From positions 23,705,501 through 23,769,500 of the forward strand of contig NC_135055.1 in the NCBI RefSeq assembly GCF_051014685.1: a stretch of DNA of 64,000 nt. Reading direction: 5' to 3'. A model generated the notes under the pieces. The model saw only the letters and a list, made by a program, of their open reading frames with translations, did no database searches and had not been told where the DNA came from. How positions within the stretch are numbered: position 1 is the stretch's first letter; each line of letters begins with the position of its first letter. Position numbers and translations under genes: made by a program. This DNA comes from Ptiloglossa arizonensis (Eukaryota > Arthropoda > Insecta > Hymenoptera > Colletidae). Shown piece after piece: positions 13,847 to 28,600 of the stretch.

Positions 13847-16389
13847 GTTTCTTGTATCGGATACCGCGTATATTTTCAATATTAATTCCTCGAAATAAGA
13901 TAAAACTTCATCAACGGAGGATCAATATTGAGACATTTTGGCCGTATATAAATACAATACGTATGGTAGGACCGAGTCTTCGCACTTATAGGTTCATTTT
14001 GTATCTTTGTATTATGATAATGCACGCGAACACGTGTTTATGTAAAAACGATTCAATATTGGTCAGAAGTCGGTATTTCTTGTCGAATCTACATACATAT
14101 GTATGTACACGGTATACTCGACAGGGAATAACCGAAGTAAGTATTTCTCATTCGAGAGAAGACTTTAACTTCCGTCGAGGATAAACGAAACCGTAGAAAT
14201 GGGTTTCTCGGGATACGGCCCAACGGGTCCGCGAAGGTAACTTTCCGAGAGAAGCGAAAACTTTTCTAGACAGCCTAACGCGACTCTAGTCGAAGAGTCT
14301 GGCTCGCTACGATCGTTCGATACCGCATCGAATCATGAAAAATGGAAAAAAGAAAGAGACGGCACGCGAAGTTTGTCGCGGGTCGCTCCCGCGAAATGCA
14401 ATTTCTCTAGCAACTTTTGTTTCAAAGTGATCGATTGGTTCGGAGTTGAGAGTTTTTCGAGGTAGATCGTTCGAAGAGCTTTCGAGTGCACGGCGACAGT
14501 CGGGGTGCACGATTTCGAATGCAACTTCAAGGACAGCGATGTTAAAAGTGGGGTTGGGCCCTTTACAGTCGATTAAATTGACCGCTTTTAGCTTTGTGCT
14601 TGGAATAGATCGGAACATTGCTCTTTCGCGATGAACCGAGCCTAAAGTGGTTCTGCGAGGGTGTAACTGTATTAAGGCATTTTAATTAAGTGCCTCGATA
14701 GAAACAGACTAACGAACTCCTTTGTTACTTTAAATAAGAGGAAGGAGCATTGCGTTTAGACGAATCGCATTCGTTTTAGCGAACGCACCGAATACGTGGC
14801 CGTGACACGACACGATGCTTAAGTTCGATGTTCAGTTCATAGTAAACAATGTTTCGAATCGATTACTCCGGATGTGTTCCTCACACGAGACTGTGCTAAG
14901 GACTTTGTCGGATAAACATTATAATTCATTTATGCGATCGATGAATATCCTGTTCCACATTCTTCAAGGCTTGTGACTCGAAGAATACAGAATCGTAAAA
15001 ATGCTGGTTTGTTCTATTGTGCAATTTTATGTTACTCAATACAAACGGGTATACAAATGGTACTTTGCCATTATTGTAATTTCCCGCATCTTTGACGACT
15101 CAAGTGGGTCGACGCAAACAACAGGCTTACCTTGCAGTTTTATGTACTTTTCTCCCGCAGTGGGTATATCTGTTTCCTTCGATCAGTTTTACAAGATCGT
15201 TGTACAAATGTTTATTCTCGTTCGAGTTTCTCGGAAAGGAGACCTCAAGTTTCAACGAAAGAAAAAATATGAACGTAGATTGGATCCTCGAAGATGCATT
15301 CAGTATTCAAAGTTCACGGTCTCGGTTGCTCTCGAATTCCTCGTGTCTCTTGTATCGCATTTCGATAATGATTTGCGTAAACGTCGCTTCGCGTTCTCGT
15401 GATCTTTAAAATTACGCAAAATAACTCGTAGCGCATACTTCCAATGAGATACGACTTTGCTCAAAATTGCTCGTGTTTGCAATTCCACCGAGAAATTCGT
15501 CATAAATTCGTCACATATTCGTCAGAAATTCGTGTTATACGATGAACGTGTGCGAAATTGCGTTCACATTGTTGCGTTTGTTCGAGTAAAGAGAAAAAGT
15601 CGTCGTCGAATGGATGTTTTCGAAAAATTGGCAGCTTCCAAAGCATCGTCCGAGAAATCAATCGACGTAATTCTCCCCCCCGGTGGTCGATAACGACGCC
15701 TGAAACCTCAGGTGGTTGAATAGATTCGCTGTTTAAATGGATTGCAAGGACCTACTAACACACGGGGGTCGACGATCCTGTTCTTTACGGGATTGCCCGG
15801 GCATAAGTTTCGCGGGAGGACAGACGGCGCCAAGCTCTGTCTCCTTGCCATTAGGGAAGCCTAGATTCTATCCAACACGGACGCAGATCCTTTGCGCGTG
15901 GTTCGTACACAAGGAAACGTTAACGCGCGGCACGTGACTGCACGCGCGCAGAACGACACGATCTTCCACGAATTACGTTGTTTTTCGAAACTCTCGATAT
16001 CGGGGTTACGTCCTTGGGCAGACGCTGTTCCCGTTAGCCCGGGGTGCGCCCCAGATTTCCATCGATAGAATTGTTTATTTTTAGGTTTCCGCGATATCGG
16101 AGATAGCTCGCGTCAGCGATTGTCCCCCCTGGCTCTTGAAACAGATCGGTTGTCCTTGGTCTCTTTTGGCGTTTTATGGTCACATTAAATTCAAAATCTT
16201 CCAACGTGGCCTTCCTACGTATTATGCGTTTACGATTTTCTTCAATCGCGTAATATTCGTTACGCTTCTAAATATACGACGCACGCATATATTTCCTATT
16301 TGCATCCGTTTGATAGAATGATAAAACACGTGGCACTTTAAATACAATTCGAAGTTCGCGGTATTTCAATGCCGCTCTGCGTCTGCGCG

Positions 16390-16542
16390 CAAGCTGTCAG
16401 CGTGCTATTTTGCACGAGATAATGAAAAAGTGAATTCGATACGCACGAACAAACGATGTGGAAAAATAACGGAAACGGGAACGAAAGGTTCTGCGAACAC
16501 GTTGAGATACTTGTAGGAAATTTTCCAAAGTTTTTTTCGAAG
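16390..16542 (+). promoter_or_regulatory. Possible proximal promoter and 5-prime leader exon of GDAP2
   Basis: The GDAP2 ATG exon starts at a 3-prime splice site (TTGATTTCAG, ending 16688), so a leader exon must lie upstream. A good donor, CGAAG|GTTAGT, ends at 16542 and would give a 146-bp leader intron. That is similar in size to the other introns of the 5-prime half of the gene. No TATA box is evident. The rival is the GC-rich exon ending at 1598. I prefer the near one because the neighbouring introns are compact, but nothing here decides it. Confidence 0.25.
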
Positions 16543-16692
16543 GTTAGTTTACGAAAGAAAGAGGTTATGTCAGTTATAGAAAGAGGTTATCCTTAAGAAA
16601 AAATTTTGGGGAACTTTCTTGAAAATAATATCTACTCTTCGTTACGTAAGATTGTTCGATTGCAAATAACAGGAATCTTTGATTTCAGCTGA

Positions 16693-19600
16693 ATGAGGCT
16701 CATGGAACCCTTGGGTGTCACCCCGGATGTGGTGGAGACGGCCACATTGAAGAGATGGTCCGACTTCCCCATTCAGCATAGATTCACAGACTACTCCAAT
16801 TCCATTGGAGAGCCGTCGCATCATACAATAAGCCCCTTTCCGTGTCAACCGGCGCTTAACACCAAACTCGCGCTATGGTAAAAATAAAATAGCCGTAAAA
16901 AGAATGCAGTATATCTTATCACAGAGTGTTGTAGCGACAATGTATTTCAGGACCGGAGATATTTCTGTTTTACAAGTAGACGCTGTAGTCAATTCCACCA
17001 ACGAGACAATGGATGACAACAGTCCTATGTGCCAAAGAATATTCGCTCAGGCCGGTTCGGCTCTTAAGACGGAAATATTTAATGAAATAAAAGGTGTGGG
17101 TTTAACGCAAGAGTTATTTGTTTTTTGTACCTCGAGTTATTTTCAAATACGCACGAATAAAAGAATAGAGAAAAGATAGGATCTATTGTGTATGTTTATT
17201 TCATGGTAGTAATAATTTGCAGAATGCAAAACAGGTGAGATAAGAATCACGCAAGGGCATGGATTACCTGCGCGTTTTATTATCCATACTGTTGGACCTG
17301 TATACAATGTAAAGTACCAGACAGCAGCCCAAAATACATTGCATTGTTGCTACAGGTAAATTCTTTATCGAAATATGCGTTGTTTGTATACAAACTATCT
17401 AATAAAACGCATCATTGACTGTTATAGGAATGTCCTACAAAAAGCAAGAGAGCTTGGATTGCGTACAATCGCGTTACCAGTAATTAATTCCGTACGAAGA
17501 AATTATCCTCCTGATGCGGGAGCGCACATCGCTCTCAGTAAGTATATATTCTTCCAAATTAATGTAAACTTTCAATTTTTTTTACGGGTTAACGTAGAGC
17601 GAATAAAAACTTCCGATTTTATGTTTTAATAGGAACAACAAGAAGATTTTTGGAACAATACGGTGATTCCATTACATGCATCGTATTTGTCCTCGAGCCA
17701 TGTGATCTTGGAATTTATGAAGTTCTTCTTCCTCTTTATTTCCCTAGAAATTTAGCAGAGCAAGACAATGCCTGTTGGCAGCTACCGAACAACATAGGTG
17801 GCATGGATGGAGAACCTCTGCTTCCCGACAGACAAATTAGAATCATTGACAATCCTCAACATGCTTTACACGGTAACGATAGTGTCTAATATTTTTCTCT
17901 CACTTTAATAAAGAGAAATCAACATAAACCCATATTTTTCTGTGTTACAGGCGATGAAAGTGTAGAATTATCGACCCAGTTAGAAACATCCGTGAACATT
18001 GGCGAACATGCTTTTGCACAGATGCAAGGTGACCTAGACCGACAAAGACTCCTTGGAGAAAGACCACCCGCTGATCCGTTAGCGGATATCATGTTGAAAC
18101 AAATGCAGCAAAAAGAAAGGTATTTGTTCGTTTTAATTTTATGTTGCTTCCATAAAATTCCAAAAGATGTTGCCAAACAAACAATGACGAGACTAGGGGT
18201 ATATCGTTATTTCTTCATTTAGATCCGATTGTTTTTGAAATATATTGCCAAAAAAGCGAGCGTTTCGTGAAATGCACAAATTTCCATTCATACAATATCA
18301 CTCAATGCCAATTCGTACGAAATCAACATCGTTCTTGCACATCATACTGTTATTTCTAGCTATTCAAACATCAACAATTCTATTATTGTACGCAAACGTA
18401 TGTACCGAGATCTGCGCGCTGTTTCGTCCATGAAGGACACATTGGACTTATTAATATTTAATGATACATATAACGTGTATCATTGAACAAAGGAAAAATG
18501 AATCAAATCTATTAAAAAAATGTTACGTTCAAAAATTTCCGAGCTCGAACAAGTTCGGGTATAAACGAGATATAGAATAAACCTACAATCAAATTTTCTG
18601 TCAGAGTACTCGGAGGAGCTCTAAAGTCCTCTTACCATTTCGATGTCACATCCAACGTTATCGACTCAGACTGGGATAAGATTACAACGCTATTCCGATA
18701 AGAATTAAAATTAAGTATACCGACAGTTACTTACATCAACTCCGTCGCCAACAATGATACCTGCGCGAGAAAGAAAGGTTAGATGGTGACATCCTTGGTA
18801 GTATAAAAAATACTACCAAAACAACTAAATCGACGAACAAAATTGATTTTACCCTCGTGTGTACCTAAAATGTAAACGAGAATTATTCGGAATTATTATG
18901 CTTAGAAAAACTACATAACCTACCACAAGAAACAGTAACGCTACACTGATCGCATTACGCGTGATTGTTAGTCTCCGAAAAGAAATTGAATGGGGAAAGG
19001 TTAAGACATTCGGTCGGTCGAATACGCACCTGCTTTCTTATTATTGTTGTTTCTGCTCGAACACTAACCAAGGGATTGCTTTTCTTGGAACTGTAATCAT
19101 CGGTCGTTTCTTGTTATTGAAAACACCGAGTCCCGAAAGTCAACGTACACATTCTAAACAAATATGAATATTTGTGAACTTTTGTGAATTTCAATGATAA
19201 AATATTATTCATAAATATAATAAATAGAAAATAATTATTCCAATAAAAAATGTTACACGAAGGATTTTCATCGTTAAATTTGAAAGCATTATTGTCGTAT
19301 CGTATATTTTAAAATATGTTACCATTATTATAAATAGTAGAAGATTTGTTGCAAAATCAGTTTCTTAATTATTTATGTATGTAGCAATTATCATTGTACA
19401 AAATGATACCAGAATGTGTATAATCACAATCGAATTGCAGTAATGGGAAACATTCTAATTATCCGTTAACATCAAACGACGCCATTTTAAATTGCTATAC
19501 AGATTCAAATAAAGAAACAATTTACGCTAGTCTTTTTCCATTTGATCTTAGCACTAATCAATTATAAAATCATTTACCACGCTTTCGATGAACAACAATT

Positions 19601-22600
19601 AAGTCAAAAGACAGTAAAAATATACATATACAATATAAATATTAATTCTTTATTGAAATACATGTAAAAAATTTACCAACCTTCGTGAAATTCCATTTGA
19701 ATTGTACGTTATCTATCATGGCGTCGATGGCGCGACACTGGTGCTCGAATTTCAATCGTTGATCTGTAACACAAAAATCGACTAATTCAAAGTATACTAA
19801 GCAAATGCAGCTGTAATTTAATTAAACAACAATCGAACTCGAAACAACTAACAAAAGATTGTAATTTAATTCGGAAAGGCATAGTCAATTGACATCGAAT
19901 GAAAAATGGAGAAAAAGTGAAAAACTTTTCAATCTTTTTTCACGGTTCTAATTGAATCTATAATTAAAAGGTTTTTAATATTCGATAAAGGGATTGATAG
20001 AGAGTAAACAAGAGTGATAAGAGCGATTAAAAGCGATTATATGTTAACAAGTAAAGCGTATATACCTCGTTCGTCGCGAAACCCCTAACACGTCTTATCT
20101 TTCCAACTTTCACAGAACAAATGACGTCACATTGTCCTAAGCTGTTACGCAGCGAACTAGCGGTAGATGGGGGGAGGTTCAACCTCTCATAGAGATTCGT
20201 ACTTCTAAAAGAAAGGTTAAACGATATTGAATCTTATACATATCTCGAATAACATTGTCGATACACACTGTCAACGGAGATTCGGATAAAAATCGCAGTT
20301 TATTGCCATTATTGTTTCGTAGTATCATTTATCCTATTCATTCGTTTCTCCGTGTAATGCGTGGATTACCTCGATGTATTGTGCAATTCAAAAATAATTT
20401 GGAACATGTAAGTACCTTACTTTTAGAACCATACAATCGTACAGGGTGACAATATATTAAAATTTCGTCAATTTAGTATTTCACGATTTAAACTTTTGCC
20501 AATATAACAAGAGAGAACGAAATTCTTACCCACGCCATCGGAGGTTGGACTGTATGCGCTCGCCAAAGTTTCTAAAATGTAGAATACACTTTAAAGCCAC
20601 TTATTTTCAACGAAATCGATACTTAAATTCGTACGATACCGCTTCCGTAAGATGCTAGGTTTATTCTGCGTAAACAAGATATAAAATATGCAACGTCTAG
20701 AATAAACACGAGTCGGTGTCGCGCGATCTGAAATACCGACCTCGTAAAATATCAGTGGTTTTGAGCGACCTCTTCGTTTGAGAACAGTGATTCGGAAAAC
20801 TATTTTCAACCGAACTGTCGAAGTCGGTAAAAACAGTGAACGTGAGAAACTCGTTCCTGTAGATACATCCTTTGCGGTTCTATCGAACCTATTAGTCTAA
20901 GAAAATTTTATAAGTTGCATTCATTCTCAAAGGTTAATGTCCCATTCAAACTTACGACAGCTCCAATAGCTTGTTAAAATTTTTCCATTACGAATGAATA
21001 ATATTGGATAACGAACATCGAAATAAGGAAGCTCCGAATCCCCATACGATAAACTATGATTTTATTTAAAACGTTCCTGCAGTTCAATCGTTGTCCGTGC
21101 ATTTAAATCGAAAAGTGACATCAATTCTTTTGTCGATCGATTAATTTTTTTCCTACTCAGTAGTCGGAAGAAACTGACCATCTTTATATAGACAGTCCAC
21201 ATCTATAATGTCATCGATCGAAATGACCTCGTAACCTTTCGACGCTCGTGAGCTCGTCTATGTGTTTCGGGAATAGCGCGTCGGGAATAAAAATAAATCA
21301 AAATCGTACAATGTTCGATAAAAAAAAAAAATAAATAAACGATCCCAACGGTAGCGGGACACTTTATCCTTGCGTTTGACGAAATCCCACGAACCGATCA
21401 CGCGATCGAAACACGTGTCCTCGCGTCATCGCGGTAAGCCACGCGAGTCGAAGCCATCGTGACTGGTTGCACTAAAGAAGATAAGCTTGCGGCTTTTCGA
21501 GGATTTTTAACGTTAAATCGCGTTATATCGCGAAACGTTATATCGTGTTCAAAAATTAGAACGAAATTGAAGAAGCTGTCTCACGAAACGGATTTTATGG
21601 TTGGTCTGCTTGTTCCAACGAGAAAAGGAAAGGGCACACCCATAGGGCGGACACTCTTTAATAATGCAATAATGCGGATCGATTGAGCTTAGATAAAAGT
21701 TCGATGCTCTTTCTTGTAATTCAAGTCGCACCTTAAAACCGCGATTTCCACGAAGGAATGCTCAGAGCTGATCATTTCGTCAAAGGAGTACCTTGAATCC
21801 ATTTTAATCCAGGCCACGGTCCCGAAATCATGAATACGGTCGGACACATGACTTTCGAGGTCCAACGTGTGCTCGCGATCAGAGATCAACCTTAACCATT
21901 CTGTAAATTACTATTTTAATGGAACTGCAATTATGACGGCAACTTTCTCGGCCACTATTTAAACGAGAAATCTCGAAGGGAGTCCATCTTCTTTAAAAGC
22001 TTCGATCTTATCGAAAAGTTAACGCCGTACGAGCGATCGTAATAAAAACGTTGGTCAAAAAGCATACAAGATTTGTTACGAATGCTCGCTACGAGCTAAG
22101 ATCCTCGAAAAATTGGCAAATTCATACTTCCGGTTTCCAGAAGAAATTTTGAACATTTATCCTCCGTTACGAATTCGAAGGAATCCAGATTTACGGCTAA
22201 TATTCATTGCAGTGATCGATTAATAATCGATTCGCACTACCATACTATTCTTTCATCGGACCGTACATTGAAATATTTATAAAAAAATTTTCATCGCGAT
22301 TTACCACTATTCAAGCATACGATACGTCATCTGTCCTATTATGGATATACAAACCGCATTTACGTGATTAGTCAACGCTACGAATTTACACGCGTGAATG
22401 AACTTAAAAATAGCTCTAAAACGTTTTAAACGTTCTTTCGTGCAATATGCGCCACGCGTTCTGACGTCACGCGTTCACGGAACTCCGTGTCAGAAATATT
22501 CGTTTAAAGTTGCAAGAACTCGAAAATCGCTTCTTAAAAGCGTGAACGAATATTCGTTTAGTAATCGATCGTCGTGAGATCGAACGCGACAACCTGGGTT

Positions 22601-25600
22601 GATTCTTCGGGAGTAAAAGTACACGAGCGAAGCTAGAAGGGTGCCGGGAAGCCCGTGAATCGTGAAAAGTCTTAATATTTTTGTTCTTCCACGGGAGAAA
22701 TGGGCGTAGCAAGATTCTCTACGCAGGAACGTAAATCCGGCGTTAATAATCGGCTGGATGATATTTCCGCTCCGTATAAATTCCATCGTCGAAAGCGCAC
22801 CACGCGCTTCGTTTCTAGATCGATCCACGTAATTTGATGGGTAAAAATTCACAATTCACGTGTTCGCGGCGACTCGAAAATACACACCCTCTATCGATCG
22901 TTTTACGGCGGCCGGACGATATTCTCTTCCAGCAATTACTCAACGCCTCGAGAATCGTACGTAATAACCGGTCCGCAAATCGCGCCCCTACTCTCTACCC
23001 CTACTCCGATGGCTGTTCACTCATCGAACACAGAGTACCCCGAGCCGAGCAGGCGCCGTGACGCAGCCGGAGCAGAGGCGCGCGCCCACGAAGCCGACGA
23101 AGATCCGGCGTCGTCCCGACGTCGTTCGTCCGCGGCTGTAGCCTCGTCTTCCTCGTTCGGGCGGCTCAGTGTGTTGCGGTTGTTCGCGTATGCTCGTCGT
23201 CTCGGATCGCGTTCCTTCTATCGAGCGAGATAAGCGCATCCGTTTCCTTGGCGATTACGCGGCCACATCCGCGGTGTTTCGCGCGAGGTAGCCGTAAACG
23301 AACTCGCGGGCTTGGAATTACTGCGTTCGTTCCGCGTCCCGTACCCTCGGTATCGAGAGTTCGTCTCGCTGGTGTCTGGACTGTGATGTCACAGACGAGG
23401 CTTGTTCGCTCCACGATCGAAGAAACGGACAAGCAAAGATTCTAGCTACCCGACCGACCAATTACATTCCCGCGCTCCACGGAATCTCATTTCGCGAACG
23501 GAGGCTGCACATTGTCAGAATGGTCATGATCGACATGGTGGACGTGATCGAAGACGAGGACCGGTGCGTATCGAAACTGTTCGATGTTCCTCCTAGTGTC
23601 CGCTCTGTCGGGAGTTCATTTTTCCGTGTTACGTAAATGTACGGCGTTCGGCGTTCGGCGTTCGGCGCCTCGATTTTTGCCGGGGACTATCCGGTTATGG
23701 TGTCTACCGAACCGTTGTGAGCCTCGGGAATTTCGTTTCGATGCCACGAGCTTGAAAATCTCGAGGACGTTGCAGTCGAGACAGGCCGGCCAGGATTCTC
23801 GAGGTCTCGGAGCGTTCCACGATACGCGGGAACATTAATTTTTGGTACAACGCCCAGTTTTGTTTTTCGCACTTCGCTTCGCTACTCCCGATTTGGTGCT
23901 GGTCCAAGAAACAGATTTTTCGAGGAATTTATTACCACCGTCGGAAACGCGATCCTGTTTGTCCAGCACGACTTAACCGTATTCGCGACGCAATGCCTCT
24001 TTTGCGCTGATCGATGCCACTTTACACGCAGTGCGTGTCGAAATATTCGAATTACGAAGACGCGAATAATAATTGAACGGCCTCTTAACGAACGATTCGA
24101 AACGCTCGAAATAAAATACGAGATAATTTCAGAGGTCGAACCCGCAGCTCGAAAATATTCTATCAACTGAACCGGGATTCTTGGGACCTCCATTGTTTTC
24201 GATCCACCAGCGGCTCAATTTTCCTATTTGTAATTGCTCTCTGTTTATTTTATCGAGCAACTTCACGGCGTGGACCACGAGCCATCGTCACACCTTCCGA
24301 ATAAAGCATCGAACGACTGGTTCGATTCATTTTCTAAAAATACACTTTCGGTATTCCTTTTAGCTTTCTATGGAAAATGTACCGATATCCAAATGAGAAG
24401 TGTCTCGTACACGAGTACGCGAGTACGAAAATTTTGAGATTTAATGCTCGCGATGCAGCTACTTCGCAACTCGAATACAGCTATCGTTCCACGAGCTTCG
24501 AAGTCGTTAAACGAAGCACGAGAATTTTGCCGATGGCTGCTGAAATCGCCGTATTCGTTGATTCCAGTACTGTCCGTTCGGCTCGAGAAAGCGGCGCAAC
24601 GATTTGGAATGAAATTTATGGGAAAATTTATTTTCTCTCTCTCCCTCTCTCTCGTTACTTGCATAAAATTTTTCGCGTCTACGCGAAAAGTATGCGAGGC
24701 ACGTTATCATCGAAACGGCAACTACGTACCCGAGCGTGAACAATTACAATTAAAGAAACGATTGCCTATCTAGACGATGTACATTAACGATCAAAAGCTA
24801 AGCAACGCCCGCGGCGGTTAGATTTTCTGCACGAATTGGTAATCGGCGGAGTTGATAACCGAATTGCGAAAACTATCGCGAGAAAAGGATACGCGATAGA
24901 ACAAGAGCGAAACTGAAAAACGAGAGTGAATTAGAAATAAATGAAAAGCACTGGCCCGTACCGGTACGGCGAGACGACGAGAAAGATTACCAAGTAAACG
25001 TACGAATAATTATTATAGCGAGTCGTTGTGGACAATTGTATCGGTACTTGCCATCTAATTTACCCAGCGCGGATAAATCTTATTCGATTCCAACGTATCT
25101 GATCTGTGATCGATGAAGCTTTTACGTACCGACGGAAATTAACAGCCGACACGAAGGTGGCCACCTGTATATGTAAATAATGTTTGGCGAACCAACGTGC
25201 GTTACATTGGAGTCAATTAGATCCAACGATGCAGAATTCTCGAATCTCTCTCCGATTAACAGGCGCGTTCGAACTTTCGAGCGTTAACGTAATCGCGAGA
25301 AGAGATTCGGTAGTGGTCGAAACGAGGACGAGATCGAGTTCACGTTGTCGGTAGAGGTCCGAATGAAAAATAAATAGACCAGCGTGCGTATCGTTTCTTG
25401 CGCGGTCACTGTTACGGCCTTGAACGAACATCGCTCAGAGGAACGAGTTAAAAACACGAGGAAAAGTCGATAGCAAAGCCCCGCACGAAACTTGATTTCG
25501 GTAGGGAAATCTGCTTCTTTAGCCATCAACCGCGTTCAATCGTGCCCCGAATGGATTAAATAACAGCGGACTCGAGCCCGGTGTGTGGAATTTTCATGGT

Positions 25601-28600
25601 GCGCGCGTGAGGCGTGTTCTCATCGATTTTATCCAAATAGAATATTCATGGACGTCCGCGCCAGAGTTCCGAGTATTTGAATCGCGTGTCGTTTAAATAA
25701 TATCACGAAAGAGGGAGATGGAAACCTGTCGAAGTTTACACTGAAACTCGCGTGTTTACGCGAAATCGCGCGCCACGGTTCACGCTACGTGACGACATCG
25801 ATATTCGTAGTACGATTGCCAAAGTAATAAATCGAGTCGTTTGTTACTTTTCTTTTATCGTCGAGAGCGCGTCGTTCTTTGTATCATTGGGTACGAAACG
25901 TTGAAATGTTTGAAAAGCGGAGCTTCGCGAAGACGTATAACGGTAAATAACGCGTTTAATTTTTACAATTTGCGTGTTTCAGATACGAGAGGCTTCTCAG
26001 AAGAGCAAAGACGGAGGATTTATCCGAAGTGTCGGGCATCGGTTGTCTCTATCAAAGCGGCGTCGATCGTCAGGGCCGACCAGTCATCGTGTTCGTCGGC
26101 AAATGGTTCCCCGCCACTAAAATCAATTTGGATAAGGTAGGATTCAAATTTACGGGGCCCTCGAGCCAAGCTCTGGCAACCGTTTACCAGCTGGAGCGTT
26201 TCAACTCGCCGATGAACAGTTTTTCGTCATTTTGAAATTCGGAGTAACTTGTTTTCGAGACACCCCATAGAACGTAGCTGTGACAAAAAGAATGTTACAA
26301 GTTGGAAGAGATTTACCCATCGACGGTTCGAAATCGATACGCGTATTCTGCCGCGGAGTAACCGAGCGGAACTAGCGTCTTTTATTATGGACTAGCGTGT
26401 TTAGCAGTTCTTTGCAAGCTGATCGATCCGTTTAGCATACCTCCGAAGGAGGAGGAAATTGGCACAGTTTTCTAGAAATCAAATTGACCGTCGGTCTTAG
26501 CCCGCGAACGTTTCCTATAGCGTCGCGTGTAATCGAGCGAAGCGCGAGTCGTTCGTGAATCGAATTTATCAATGAATTTATTGCACGATCTGGCGTAATC
26601 GAGAGAAGCCAACGTGGACTCTGTTTTATCGAACATGGACGCCCGGCGTTAACGAAAACGTTTATAAATATTAATGACAACGAGGTAGGAACGCTCCCTT
26701 TAAAGCGGATATTCGCTCGACGCGTCGCTCGGTGCGGATTAAAATTTACCGAAATTAATTCAAATTTAATTCGCAGGCTAGAATTTGCCTTGTTTTAACG
26801 TCCAAGTTGAATCGTAATGTTCAACGATTTATATAATTCAGGATATTTGACGACGAAAGTGCGATTTAGCAACATCGATTGCCACATCGATTACTCGCCA
26901 ATGATCTTTAAATTTTAATTTTTAGAAATTCTAAATTTCACCGTACGAAAACGTCCATACTGTATCACGATCAGAATATGGTCAGTTACGAAAGAACGTG
27001 GAACGTACCACGGGGAATACGATAAAATCGACTCGACGTTGAACGTGTTGATGCAAGAGGCGTCTGTCGTAAAAATAATGTGCAATTTGAAGCCACGAGA
27101 CGACACACTCGATACCGGAAACGATTCTCCCGCCGGAATTATTCATTCGATCGATCGATCGATCGAATATTTGTTGCGTTGTTCGTTTGTTCGGTGGGCC
27201 GGCAAAATACTCTTTGGCGAAGTGGTATCAGCGATCCGTCGCTTGATCGTTTGACCATACGGTACCGTGATGAACAGAGACCCCTTTAAATGATCATCCC
27301 GCATCACCGACGCTGGCTCTCGACGCCCAGGACGCGAGGTTCAAAGTTTTCCGTCATCCGTAAAAGTTCAAATTTTGTCCATGGAAGTGCTCCGCATTTT
27401 TAGACGCAACATCGATCCGTTAGTTTTTAAAGCCGCGTTGAAATTCAGCCGAGGAAACTGCAGTCGCGACGTTCACGATCCACCGACCCTTAAAAAGTGA
27501 AATTCGGTCGAATTTAAACGGACAAACGCCACTTGTGCAACGTTATCGTATTTTACGTTAAAGTATACGCGATCATCGGCCGGTACTTTCGAATCGTTGA
27601 AAACGGTGATCTCACGATCGCGTTGATCTCACAGACGACCCATAACGAAGATCTTTCTCAATTCGAAAATCTGCGACAACGAGGATCCTATTATTCCTGC
27701 GTGTCGATATCATCTTTGCTCCTTCCTCTCCTGTCCCCTTTACTGGTGCGAGCGCACCACCAGTGGCAAATCGATATTTACACGGCCAGAAATAGCCCGA
27801 CCACGGAACAACTCCTAAGCCGAGAGCGCACGAGTTGTAACGTTGTCGCGAGCCCCGCCGATTCGCCCTGGAAAAGTTTGTTGTCGTTCCTACGCGCGCG
27901 ACCCTTTTTACGTACATCGCGAGCGGCGTCCTTTGAAGGAACTCCGGAAATAGCCCGCCGGCCCTGATCGAAATGGAAACGCTTGTTCGACCTCACCCGG
28001 ATCGTTCGTCATCGACCGACCGACGGGATTTTGCGTCGTCGACCAACTTCTCTCCGTTCTTTTTCCTAGGAAATACCTCGTTTCGATGTACAAGGTTGAC
28101 CATCTTGACACGTAGCACGCGTTCAAGGTGATGCTGGATATAAAAACGAGTCAAAGTTGTGAAATAAATCTCGTCTCGTGCCAGACTCGATTTTCGAGAA
28201 AAATGATACGCCATCGTATGTACGCGTGTCTTCTCTTGCCGATCGGTTGAGAATTTAGAAACGTATTTCAAGCAGGCAAACTTACCAATCGAGTACGACG
28301 ATTGCGGTAGATCGATTACACTCGAGTCGAACTGGGAATGTAAGGTCAAATAAGACGATATAAAAATATTATTCGTAGGGTGCGCGACCGTCGAAAGGAC
28401 AACGTTAAAGGCGACGCGTGAACGATTCCTTGGACGAAAAGTAGGTCGCTGTCCGTGATTCAAGGACGCACTCGATCATTCTCCCCTGACCTCGCGAGAG
28501 CAATTTCAGGTCACACATTTATCGGTTCAGATTCGGTGGAAAGCTGCGTCGAAAGGACGCGCTCGAAGATCCGCGACGACGAGGAACCGGTCTATCCGCC

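Larger units (their letters stand above)
1599..16540. other. Long non-coding region (intergenic or intronic)
   Basis: Across 15 kb I found no coding exon on either strand that matches a family I know. The longest open frame (11500-12324, plus strand) runs through an 11-bp tandem repeat and looks like chance. The region carries CT/AG microsatellites (3506-3521, 5911-5928, 12551-12575), a GGC run (10149-10178), an 11-bp minisatellite (11836-11898) and an 8-bp AT/CG alternating repeat (13813-13846). CpG and TCGA words are frequent throughout. It may be a distal intron of GDAP2 or plain intergenic DNA. Confidence 0.5.
18120..25982 (+). other. GDAP2 intron 6 (7.9 kb), between macro and CRAL-TRIO halves
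   Basis: This is a GT-AG intron of phase 2. The first 4 kb (18.1-22.3 kb) is AT-rich with no exon-like frames, apart from an AATAAA at 18576. From 22.9 to 23.9 kb the base composition flips to GC- and CpG-rich, as in a promoter. That part contains a candidate alternative first coding exon, described separately. Two full cAMP-response-type palindromes TGACGTCA lie at 20122-20129 and 22462-22469. I saw no nested gene on the opposite strand. Confidence 0.7.

Noticed and set aside
15092..15175. Short stretch GRRKQQAYLAVLC resembling the N-terminus of a sugar transporter
   Set aside because: The similarity covers only about a dozen residues, no further transporter exon follows on either side, and the splice context is weak.
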